A DNA stretch of 64,000 nucleotides from Rubrolithibacter danxiaensis (GTDB lineage Bacteria > Bacteroidota > Bacteroidia > Sphingobacteriales > Sphingobacteriaceae): the NCBI RefSeq assembly GCF_047272945.1, contig NZ_JBKOPS010000010.1, positions 1 through 64,000 on the forward strand. The letters run 5' to 3'. The position numbers and the translations under genes are program-made. Below are positions 51,722-59,153 of the stretch, in pieces. The notes beneath the pieces are model-generated. The model ran no database searches. It was not told the origin of the DNA and saw only the letters and a list, made by a program, of their open reading frames with translations. Positions within the stretch are counted from its first letter, which is position 1. Every line of letters begins with the position of its first letter.

Positions 51722-51760
51722 GCGAAGAGCAGAGAGCAAAGTATACTCTCGGTTCTTCGC
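51722..51760. repeat. Inverted repeat in fusA/rpsJ spacer
   Basis: GCGAAGA (51722-51728) pairs with TCTTCGC (51754-51760), with inner AGAG/CTCT words. It lacks a T run on the minus strand, so processing or attenuation is as likely as termination. Confidence 0.6.
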
Positions 51761-51768
51761 ATTATGCG

Positions 51769-53874
51769 TTATGCATTAACTGACTTGCCTTTTGATTTAG
51801 CAATTACTTCGTCCTGAACGTTCTTAGGAGCTGGCTCGTAGTGGTCAAACTCCATAGTTGAAGTTGCACGGCCTGAAGTGATAGTACGTAACTGGGTTAC
51901 ATAACCAAACATTTCAGAAAGCGGAACCAAAGCTTTGATCACCTGAGAACCGGCACGTGTATCCATACCCTGTAACTGTCCCCGGCGACGGTTTAAGTCT
52001 CCCATTACATCCCCCATGTTTTCTTCCGGAGTAAGAACCTCAATTTTCATGATGGGCTCCATCAATACCGGCTTACATTTTGGCAATGCTTCACGGAATG
52101 CAGAACGAGCCGCAATTTCGAAAGACAGTGAATCTGAATCGACAGCGTGGAACGATCCGTCAACTAAACGAACCTTCATGTCTGTTACAGGGAAACCTGC
52201 TAACACACCATTGCTCATAGAAGCTGCAAATCCTTTTTCAACTGAAGGGATATACTCACGAGGGATAGCACCACCTACAATCTCATTAACAAACTGAAGT
52301 CCGGTTTTTCCTTCATCCACCGGTGAGATGATTACCTGAATATCCGCGAATTTACCACGACCACCAGTTTGTTTTTTGTAAGTTTCACGATGCTGAACTG
52401 TTCCGGTAATTGCCTCTTTATAAGCAACCTGCGGCGCTCCCTGGTTAACTTCTACTTTGAACTCGCGTTTTAGACGGTCCATAATAATATCCAGGTGAAG
52501 CTCACCCATTCCTGAAATAACAGTCTGGCCGGTATCTTCGTCTGTTTTAACCTGGAACGTAGGATCCTCTTCAGCTAATTTACCAAGAGCAAGGCCTAAT
52601 TTGTCCATATCCGCCTGAGTTTTTGGCTCAATAGCTAAACCAATTACAGGCTCAGGGAACTGCATAGATTCAAGAACGATAGGCGATTTTTCATCGCATA
52701 GCGTATCTCCGGTTTTGATATCCTTAAAACCAACTACTGCAGCAATATCTCCCGCACCTACATTAGGGATAGGGTTTTGCTTGTTGGCATGCATCTGGAA
52801 AATACGTGAAATACGCTCCTTATTTTCAGAACGGGCATTGTAAACGTAAGAACCAGCTTCGAGATTACCTGAGTAAACACGAATAAAGCAAAGACGACCT
52901 ACAAACGGATCGGTAGCAATTTTGAATGCCAATGCTGCAAAAGGCTCTTTTACATCTGGTTTACGTGAAACTTCTTCTCCAGTGTTAGGATTAGTTCCTG
53001 TGATCGCCTCCTGATCAAGCGGTGAAGGAAGTAATTCCATCACATAATCAAGCATCGTTTGCACACCTTTATTCTTGAAAGATGAACCGCAGGTCATCGG
53101 AACGATTTTACCAGCTAAAGTAGCCTGGCGCAATGCGTCAAGAACTTCACGCTCAGTAATGGTAGATGGATCATCAAAGAATTTCTCCATCAATGTTTCA
53201 TCGTATTCTGCTACAGCTTCAAGAAGTTTTTCTCTCCATTCGTTTGCTTCATCAATCAAATCATCAGGAATAGGAACTTCTGTAAAGGTCATTCCTTTAT
53301 CGTGCTCATTCCATACGATTCCGCGGAAGTTAATTAAATCAACAACCCCTTTAAACTGATCTTCAGCACCGATAGGAATTTGAAGAGGTACAGCGTGGCT
53401 GCCTAACATTTCTCTAACTTGCTTAACAACCTTTAGGAAGTCAGCACCAGATCGGTCCATTTTATTAACGAAACCGATACGAGGCACATTGTAATTGTTA
53501 GCCAGGCGCCAGTTAGTTTCTGATTGTGGCTCAACACCATCAACCGCAGAAAATAAGAATACCAGTCCGTCTAACACACGAAGGGAACGGTTTACCTCAA
53601 CGGTAAAATCCACGTGTCCGGGAGTATCAATAACGTTTACCTGGTATTTGTTATTTCTGTAATTCCAGAATACAGTTGTTGCTGCAGAAGTGATGGTGAT
53701 TCCGCGTTCTGCTTCCTGAACCATCCAGTCCATAGTAGAAGCTCCTTCATGCACCTCACCAATTTTATGATTTACACCTGCATAATACAGGATACGCTCG
53801 GTAGTGGTAGTTTTACCAGCATCAATGTGAGCAGCAATCCCGATATTTCTTGTATATTTTAAATCTCTTGCCAT
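51769..53874 (-). CDS. fusA: Translation elongation factor G
   Basis: 701 residues, five-domain GTPase driving translocation. G1 AHIDAGKTTTTERIL (about 16-30), G2/G3 GITITSAATT and DTPGHVDFT, G4 NKMDR; domain IV with GGRGKFADIQV and SLSEMFGYVTQLR in domain V. Co-transcribed with rpsL, rpsG and rpsJ. Confidence 0.99.
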   Translation of the reverse strand: MARDLKYTRNIGIAAHIDAGKTTTTERILYYAGVNHKIGEVHEGASTMDWMVQEAERGITITSAATTVFWNYRNNKYQVNVIDTPGHVDFTVEVNRSLRVLDGLVFLFSAVDGVEPQSETNWRLANNYNVPRIGFVNKMDRSGADFLKVVKQVREMLGSHAVPLQIPIGAEDQFKGVVDLINFRGIVWNEHDKGMTFTEVPIPDDLIDEANEWREKLLEAVAEYDETLMEKFFDDPSTITEREVLDALRQATLAGKIVPMTCGSSFKNKGVQTMLDYVMELLPSPLDQEAITGTNPNTGEEVSRKPDVKEPFAALAFKIATDPFVGRLCFIRVYSGNLEAGSYVYNARSENKERISRIFQMHANKQNPIPNVGAGDIAAVVGFKDIKTGDTLCDEKSPIVLESMQFPEPVIGLAIEPKTQADMDKLGLALGKLAEEDPTFQVKTDEDTGQTVISGMGELHLDIIMDRLKREFKVEVNQGAPQVAYKEAITGTVQHRETYKKQTGGRGKFADIQVIISPVDEGKTGLQFVNEIVGGAIPREYIPSVEKGFAASMSNGVLAGFPVTDMKVRLVDGSFHAVDSDSLSFEIAARSAFREALPKCKPVLMEPIMKIEVLTPEENMGDVMGDLNRRRGQLQGMDTRAGSQVIKALVPLSEMFGYVTQLRTITSGRATSTMEFDHYEPAPKNVQDEVIAKSKGKSVNA

Positions 53875-53880
53875 GTTTTT

Positions 53881-53952
53881 AATTATTGAAAGATTGAATT
53901 ATTGAAAGATTGATATTCACTCATTCAGTCATTCTATCATTCAGTCATTGTT
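53881..53952. repeat. Inverted repeat made of two 16-bp tandem duplications in rpsG/fusA spacer
   Basis: AATTATTGAAAGATTG occurs twice back to back (53881-53896, 53897-53912), then after 8 nt TCATTCAGTCATTCTA and TCATTCAGTCATTGTT (53921-53936, 53937-53952). The right pair is roughly complementary to the left pair, so the spacer can fold into an imperfect hairpin. Confidence 0.75.
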
Positions 53953-54419
53953 TAAAATCTAAAGTGCGAGAAGGCTTTGTTAGCTTCTGCCATCTTGTGG
54001 GTATCTTCTTTCTTTTTCACTGCTGCACCTTCACCTTTAGAAGCAGAGATAATTTCACCAGCCAGCTTTTCCATCATGGTTTTTTCTCCGCGACGACGGG
54101 CATATAAAATCAACCATTTCATTCCCAGCGCAATTTTACGTTCAGGACGAACTTCTGTTGGAACCTGGAAGTTAGCACCACCTACACGGCGAGATTTAAC
54201 CTCAACAGCAGGCATAACATTGTTTAACGCTTTTTTCCATGCTTCTAACCCACTTTCGTTGGTTCTTTTTTCTACAAGCTCAACTGCATCGTAAAAAATT
54301 GAATAAGCAATAGACTTTTTCCCGTCGTACATCATGTTATTTACAAAACGGGTTACCATCACGTCATTGAATTTCGGATCAGGCAGGATAATACGTTTTT
54401 TTGGTTTCGACTTTCTCAT
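53952..54419 (-). CDS. rpsG: 30S ribosomal protein S7
   Basis: 155 residues: RKSKPKKRIILPDPKFNDV, VNNMMYDGKKSIAYSIFYDA and the C-terminal MAEANKAFSHFRF. Primary 16S 3'-domain binder; S7 autoregulates the str operon in E. coli. Confidence 0.99.
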   Translation of the reverse strand: MRKSKPKKRIILPDPKFNDVMVTRFVNNMMYDGKKSIAYSIFYDAVELVEKRTNESGLEAWKKALNNVMPAVEVKSRRVGGANFQVPTEVRPERKIALGMKWLILYARRRGEKTMMEKLAGEIISASKGEGAAVKKKEDTHKMAEANKAFSHFRF

Positions 54420-54438
54420 TTCTGTTATCCTCCTTTAC

Positions 54439-54852
54439 TTATTTCTTTTTACCTTTTGCAGGAGCCGCTGCCGCTTGTCCTGGTTTAGGGCGTTTAGTAC
54501 CATATTTAGAACGACGCTGATTTCTTCCGTTAACACCGGAAGTATCCAGTGCACCACGAATGATGTGGTAACGTACACCTGGCAAATCCTTAACACGACC
54601 ACCACGGATCAATACGATTGAGTGCTCCTGCAAGTTGTGTCCTTCACCCGGAATGTAAGCGTTTACCTCTTTTCCGTTTGTTAAACGTACACGGGCAACT
54701 TTACGCATCGCTGAGTTTGGTTTTTTAGGGGTAGTGGTGTATACACGGGTACACACGCCTCTTCGCTGTGGACAGCTGTCCAACGCCGGGGATTTACTCT
54801 TATCCTCCAGAGCTACTCTACCTTTCCTAACTAATTGTTGAATAGTAGGCAT
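54439..54852 (-). CDS. rpsL: 30S ribosomal protein S12
   Basis: 137 residues: PTIQQLVRKGRVALEDKSKS, the streptomycin-site loop TTPKKPNSAMRKVARVRLTN with Lys at the classic resistance position (wild type), and the YIPGEGHNLQEHSIVLIRGG region. First gene of the str-type unit. Confidence 0.99.
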   Translation of the reverse strand: MPTIQQLVRKGRVALEDKSKSPALDSCPQRRGVCTRVYTTTPKKPNSAMRKVARVRLTNGKEVNAYIPGEGHNLQEHSIVLIRGGRVKDLPGVRYHIIRGALDTSGVNGRNQRRSKYGTKRPKPGQAAAAPAKGKKK

Positions 54853-54931
54853 TTACTGTTTTTTTAATTTAATTTATTTGCTTTTATTCTATATTTTTTC
54901 GCACACAAAATGTGTATGCTAAAAAGGAATG

Positions 54932-54961
54932 CAAAAGTAGAAACTTAATTTTGATTTTCAA
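54932..54961 (-). promoter_or_regulatory. Promoter of the rpsL-rpsG-fusA-rpsJ operon
   Basis: Minus-strand TTG (54959-54961), 19-nt spacer, TACTTTTG (54932-54939), an exact TAnnTTTG. The leader contains an ACACA/TGTGT hairpin (54903-54915) 50-60 nt upstream of the ATG. Confidence 0.8.
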
Positions 54962-55150
54962 GCGGTTAATTGAAAAAAAGTTGGAGTGTTGTAGGTTATA
55001 GGGGCGGAAGATTTAAAGAGAGCAGGCAAAGAAATAGTATCAATATTGCGGTGCACTACTATTTTCGAACATACATATATACTTGTGCTATTATAAGATT
55101 GGTTATTAATATCAATTAAGAAACTTATCAATTTTACCCCTAATTTTGAG

Positions 55151-55158
55151 TATTTTTG
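55151..55158 (+). promoter_or_regulatory. -7 element of the small-protein/nucleotidyltransferase pair
   Basis: TATTTTTG matches TAnnTTTG and ends 17 nt before the ATG at 55176. A second match, TAATTTTG, lies at 55141-55148. Confidence 0.6.
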
Positions 55159-55176
55159 ATTACATTATAATCAAAA
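55154..55176. promoter_or_regulatory. Perfect palindrome between -7 element and start codon (operator candidate)
   Basis: TTTTGATTA (55154-55162), spacer CATTA, TAATCAAAA (55168-55176). Overlaps the end of the -7 box on one side and the A of the ATG on the other, the classic place for an autoregulatory operator. Confidence 0.65.
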
Positions 55177-55379
55177 TGGAGAATAAAAAAAAAATTGCTA
55201 TTGTTGTTAGCCAGGTTAAGATGGAAGAAGAGGACGATTTAGACCTTTTATTCTGGCTGAATAAAAATGCATCTGAGCGTCTTCAGGAAGTTTATCGTTT
55301 ACGCAAAATGTACTTCACATCACACAAGTGCTCCTTTCCTGCCAAAATAGAAAAAGTAGCCAATAAAAGGCCATTATGA
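55176..55379 (+). CDS. Small protein paired with nucleotidyltransferase (antitoxin-like)
   Basis: 67 residues from the ATG at 55176; an in-frame TTG at 55146 lies upstream of the promoter box and is rejected. Sequence features: basic start MENKKKIAIVV, acidic EEEDD, then LLFWLNKNASERLQEVYRLR. The pattern [FY]WLxKxxxERLxxxxxLR is recalled from short uncharacterised proteins that precede nucleotidyltransferase genes in many bacteria. The stop overlaps the start of the next gene as ATGA, so the two are translationally coupled. Antitoxin role is inference. Confidence 0.65.
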   Translation: MENKKKIAIVVSQVKMEEEDDLDLLFWLNKNASERLQEVYRLRKMYFTSHKCSFPAKIEKVANKRPL

Positions 55380-55837
55380 TATTCGAACCCGATTTTGTTG
55401 ATTTTATAGAATTATTGAATAAGCATCAGGTTGAATATTTGATTGTCGGCGCTCATGCCTTAGCTTTTCATGGCAGGCCAAGACATACGGGAGATTTAGA
55501 TATCTGGATAAAGCCAGCGCCTGACAATGCACTAAAAGTAGTAAATGTAATTAATGATTTTGGCTTTAGTTCATTAGGGCTGATTGCAGAAGACTTTATT
55601 AGAGAAAATTACGTAACTCAGTTAGGCTATCCTCCGCTGAGAATTGATATTCTTAATTCTATTTCAGGAGTAACATTTGAGCTGGCTTATAAAAACAGGA
55701 TACAAGGGGAGTTTGATGGGTTACAAATACCTTTCATTAGTATTCAGGATTTTATTCAAAACAAAAAATCGACAGGCAGAAATAAAGATTTGGGAGATAT
55801 TGACTTACTTCAAAAGCACAAGAAGGATAACGGATAG
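55376..55837 (+). CDS. Nucleotidyltransferase (AbiEii/DUF6036-like, Pol-beta superfamily)
   Basis: 153 residues. Pol-beta fold signature: VEYLIVGAHALAFHGRPRHT followed by the catalytic GDLDIWI (Asp-x-Asp, about residues 39-45) and a third acidic LRIDILN near residue 88; C-terminal ISIQDFIQNKKSTGRNKDLGD is the conserved end of this family (helper Lys/Asp). Members of this superfamily act as toxins by NTP transfer to tRNA or proteins in some systems. Forms an ATGA-coupled pair with the upstream small protein. Confidence 0.75.
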   Translation: MIFEPDFVDFIELLNKHQVEYLIVGAHALAFHGRPRHTGDLDIWIKPAPDNALKVVNVINDFGFSSLGLIAEDFIRENYVTQLGYPPLRIDILNSISGVTFELAYKNRIQGEFDGLQIPFISIQDFIQNKKSTGRNKDLGDIDLLQKHKKDNG

Positions 55838-55885
55838 TAGCAGAAACTCCAGTTTTAATGCTATAAATACGTCTTCACTTATTCC

Positions 55886-56506
55886 TTAATCCTCAAAAAC
55901 CTCATCCAGATTTAATTCAAAACCGGGTAGCACTTCAGATGACACCTTTTCGCTTAAAGTAAATAACCTGGAAGGATTGAATCTTCCATTTTGATCGAGC
56001 GTATATTTCAGGAATGTCTTATCGGCAGGACTAACAACCCAGTACTCTTTAACACCAAATTCTTCATAAACCTGATATTTATAGAGTAATTCTTTTTTAT
56101 TATTTCCCGGCGATAGTATTTCAACTACAATGTCTGGAGCACCGATACAACCCCGTTCGTCCAGTTTAGCAGGATTACAGATTACACAAATATCAGGTTG
56201 CAATACGGTATAAATGTCTTTATCATCTTTGCTCTCTTTTGGAAAACGAACGTCAAAGGGAGCGGTATAAACTTTACAGGGTTTATTTCCTAAATAATTA
56301 AAGAGCGATGAAGAAATATAAATGGAAACCTGCTGATGAAGCCTCGAAGGCTCGGGACTCATCTTAAATATCTTCCCTTTAATCAGTTCAACACGTTCAT
56401 CAAACAGCCAGGTAAGATAGTTGGCGTAGCTATACGTTAATGATTCGTCTAAATCATTAAAAGAAAGGACTTCCTTTTTATTAATATAACTTCCAGATTC
56501 TGACAT
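55886..56506 (-). CDS. Uma2 family (DUF820) predicted endonuclease
   Basis: 206 residues from the ATG at 56506. A TTG-initiated longer form (56527) is rejected because the -7 box lies between the two. PD-(D/E)xK core: ERVELIKGKIFKMSPEPSRL (about 42-61), LQPDICVICNP, and GAPDIVVEILSPGNNKKELL with Glu/Asp and KxxLYK, then YQVYEEFGVKEYWVV. Family function unresolved; nuclease activity inferred from the fold. Convergent with the nucleotidyltransferase gene and divergent from the helicase. Confidence 0.82.
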   Translation of the reverse strand: MSESGSYINKKEVLSFNDLDESLTYSYANYLTWLFDERVELIKGKIFKMSPEPSRLHQQVSIYISSSLFNYLGNKPCKVYTAPFDVRFPKESKDDKDIYTVLQPDICVICNPAKLDERGCIGAPDIVVEILSPGNNKKELLYKYQVYEEFGVKEYWVVSPADKTFLKYTLDQNGRFNPSRLFTLSEKVSSEVLPGFELNLDEVFED

Positions 56507-56514
56507 AGATTTAT

Positions 56515-56522
56515 CAAATATA
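56515..56522 (-). promoter_or_regulatory. -7 element of the Uma2 gene
   Basis: Minus-strand TATATTTG, perfect TAnnTTTG, ending 8 nt before the ATG at 56506; near-leaderless arrangement. Confidence 0.55.
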
Positions 56523-56581
56523 CCCAATATTCATCCGTTTATCTTTTCACAACTTCAAGAAAGTTTAAAACTTTGCTAAAG

Positions 56582-56610
56582 CAATAATACTAAACAAATT
56601 AGTATTATTG
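56582..56610. promoter_or_regulatory. Perfect 12-bp palindrome upstream of the helicase gene
   Basis: CAATAATACTAA (56582-56593), spacer ACAAA, TTAGTATTATTG (56599-56610). It begins 7 nt after a one-mismatch -7 box (AAACTTTG, 56568-56575) and ends 23 nt before the ATG, so it is either an operator over the start site or a 5'-leader hairpin. Confidence 0.6.
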
Positions 56611-56633
56611 TATAATCTCAATACCAATAATCA

Positions 56634-59096
56634 ATGAGTTCTAATAAAGAATTAGATTTAGCTTATAACTTTGTCCAATACACTAATAAAAATATATTTC
56701 TCACCGGCAAGGCCGGAACCGGGAAAACTACGTTCCTTCATAATTTAAAAAAGAACGCCCTTAAAAGAATAGCCGTTGTAGCTCCCACCGGCGTTGCAGC
56801 AATTAATGCTGGCGGCGTTACTATACACTCGTTTTTCCAGATGCCTTTCGGGCCTTATATCGCTCAAGGCCTCGGCGCTAGTTCGAATCAGGAAAGTTCG
56901 CAGAGACATAAAAAGTTTAACCGGGAGAAGATCAATCTTATTCAAAGCCTGGACCTGCTGGTTATTGATGAGATCAGTATGGTAAGGGCTGATCTGCTGG
57001 ATGGAATTGACGAAGTGCTGCGCCGTTATAAAGACAGGACAAAACCTTTTGGGGGTGTTCAGCTGCTGATGATCGGAGATTTACACCAGCTTTCTCCTGT
57101 AGTAAAGGCCGAAGAATGGCAGATACTGAAAAATTTTTATCCCAATCTCTATTTTTTCAGCAGCAAGGCACTGCAGCAAACTGCCCCTGTAAGTATTGAA
57201 CTGAAACACATTTACCGGCAGTCTGATGCTCATTTTATTGATTTGCTGAATTGTATCCGTGAAAATAAAATTGATGCTGAAACTTTAATAAGACTGAAGC
57301 AGCGACACATCCCTGATTTTATACCAAACGATGAGGATGGCTATATCACCTTAACCACACATAATACAACGGCAGGAGAAATCAATTATTCCAAACTAAA
57401 AGGAATAGAAAGTCAACCTCATACATTTAAAGCAACTATTAACGATGAATTTCCTGAATACAGTTATCCTACCGTTACAGAACTGGAATTAAAAGTGGGC
57501 GCACAGGTAATGTTTGTAAAAAATGACAGCTCCAGGGATAAGCTTTTTTACAATGGCAAAATAGGAAAAGTTATCCGGATAAATGCTGAAACTATTTACG
57601 TGAAATGCCCTTCTGACGAAGCAGAAATTTGTGTAAGCAAAGCTGAATGGCAAAATATAAAATATGAGCTGAATGCAGGAACAAAAGAAATTGAAGAAAA
57701 GGTTATTGGAACTTTTATTCAGTATCCGCTTAAACTGGCATGGGCAATTACCATTCATAAAAGCCAGGGATTAACATTTGAGAAAGCGATTATTGATGCG
57801 AGTTCTTCTTTTGCTCACGGACAAGTATATGTGGCGCTTAGCCGTTGCAAAAGCTTTGAAGGGATGGTTTTACGAACTCCAATTACTCTAAACAGCGTTA
57901 AAACTGACGACACTGTTTCTTCTTACACACGAAAAGCAGAAGAGAACGCTCCTGGCGAAACACTTCTGACATCGTCTAAAATAGCCTTTCAAAAATCAAT
58001 GCTGTTTGAGCTGTTCGATTTCAGATCCTTTAAAAGCAGGCTTTTCTACTGCACTAAAATAACAGAAGAGCATGACAATCTCTTACCACCTTCTGTAAAT
58101 GAACGCTTAAATCAAATAAGAACAATCGCCGAAAAAGACATTTACCAGGTGGCAGATACCTTTTTACGAGAATTACAAAGACTGATAACAGAAGAAAGTT
58201 TACCCGAAGAGAATGTGATACTACAGGAACGTGTAAAAAAAGCCTGCACTTATTTTATCGGAAAAATTGAAAACGAAATACAGGGGAACAGCCAGAAAAT
58301 AAGCATTGAAACTGATAATAAAGCGGTTAGAAAAAGCATTACCGATGCAATGGAGAACCTTAAAAAAGAGCTTTTTGTTAAACTTTGTTCATTAAAAAAC
58401 AGTACTGGCGGATTTAATACGACAACCTATCTTAAAACAAAAACCAACGCCGAAATTGATTATTCCAACAGTTTGAAAGCAGCTGTTCCTGTTAAAGTAT
58501 CTGCTCCAGAAGAAATCACTCACCCTGAACTTTACACTCAAATAAAAAACTGGCGTAATCAACTGGCAGCAGAAAATAATATTCCGGTTTATATTGTACT
58601 GCCAACAAAGGTAATAGCAGCATTGGTGGCGGCCCTGCCGTTAAGTCTGGATGAACTTGAAACTGTGAAAGGTATCGGTAAACAAAAAATAAGACAATAC
58701 GGTAAAGATATCCTTGGTATGATTGCTGCTTATTGTGAAAAAAACAATATTACAACACACCCAATTAAGCTGGATGTAAAAGAAGAAAAGGTAAAGGCTG
58801 ATACTAAAAAAGTAAGTTTAGACTTGTATAAATCGGGAAGAACTATTCAGGAAATTGCATCGGAAAGAAATTTGACTCCTGCAACCATCGAAGGGCACCT
58901 TGCTCATTTTATTTCGACCGGCGATGTTGAGATTTATGACATCGTATCGAAGGAAAAAGTTAAAAAAATCACAGAATTCATGGCAGAAAACCGGCCTATT
59001 TCTTTAAGCGAAATGAAAACGGCGCTGGGTGACACTATTTCATATAGCGAGATAAAAGCAGTGATGAAGCATCTGGAACTTACTACTGCCGGGTAA
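56634..59096 (+). CDS. Pif1-like DNA helicase with C-terminal HRDC and HTH domains
   Basis: 820 residues. SF1B helicase core (about 1-430): Walker A GKAGTGKT (25-32), motif Ia APTGVAAINAGG, Walker B LLVIDEISMV (108-117), and the late motif TIHKSQGLTFEKAIID with VYVALSRCKS. A helical middle follows, then an HRDC-type domain (about 640-705; IKNWRNQLAAENNIPVYIVL and VKGIGKQKIRQYG) and a C-terminal winged-HTH (HTH_40-like, about 725-785; GRTIQEIASERNLTPATIEG). HRDC and this HTH are normally parts of RecQ/RQC-type helicases, here attached to a Pif1 core. Likely unwinds forked or G-quadruplex DNA; partners unknown. Confidence 0.88.
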   Translation: MSSNKELDLAYNFVQYTNKNIFLTGKAGTGKTTFLHNLKKNALKRIAVVAPTGVAAINAGGVTIHSFFQMPFGPYIAQGLGASSNQESSQRHKKFNREKINLIQSLDLLVIDEISMVRADLLDGIDEVLRRYKDRTKPFGGVQLLMIGDLHQLSPVVKAEEWQILKNFYPNLYFFSSKALQQTAPVSIELKHIYRQSDAHFIDLLNCIRENKIDAETLIRLKQRHIPDFIPNDEDGYITLTTHNTTAGEINYSKLKGIESQPHTFKATINDEFPEYSYPTVTELELKVGAQVMFVKNDSSRDKLFYNGKIGKVIRINAETIYVKCPSDEAEICVSKAEWQNIKYELNAGTKEIEEKVIGTFIQYPLKLAWAITIHKSQGLTFEKAIIDASSSFAHGQVYVALSRCKSFEGMVLRTPITLNSVKTDDTVSSYTRKAEENAPGETLLTSSKIAFQKSMLFELFDFRSFKSRLFYCTKITEEHDNLLPPSVNERLNQIRTIAEKDIYQVADTFLRELQRLITEESLPEENVILQERVKKACTYFIGKIENEIQGNSQKISIETDNKAVRKSITDAMENLKKELFVKLCSLKNSTGGFNTTTYLKTKTNAEIDYSNSLKAAVPVKVSAPEEITHPELYTQIKNWRNQLAAENNIPVYIVLPTKVIAALVAALPLSLDELETVKGIGKQKIRQYGKDILGMIAAYCEKNNITTHPIKLDVKEEKVKADTKKVSLDLYKSGRTIQEIASERNLTPATIEGHLAHFISTGDVEIYDIVSKEKVKKITEFMAENRPISLSEMKTALGDTISYSEIKAVMKHLELTTAG

Positions 59097-59100
59097 CAAT

Positions 59101-59128
59101 AAAAAAGGCTGCCGGCGTACCGGCAGCC
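59101..59128 (-). terminator. Terminator of the susCD operon
   Basis: GGCTGCCGG (59107-59115) pairs with CCGGCAGCC (59120-59128), loop CGTA. On the minus strand the stem is followed by a T6 run (59101-59106), right after the susD stop. It could also end the convergent helicase transcript, though no U tract lies on that side. Confidence 0.9.
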
Positions 59129-59153
59129 TCAACTTATTAACTAACTAACCAAA

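Noticed and set aside
55146..55175. TTG start for the antitoxin-like gene at 55146
   Set aside because: It lies before the -7 box and the operator palindrome; the ATG at 55176 fits the promoter.
56507..56527. TTG start for the Uma2 gene at 56527
   Set aside because: A perfect -7 box lies between this TTG and the ATG at 56506, so the TTG would not be transcribed from it.
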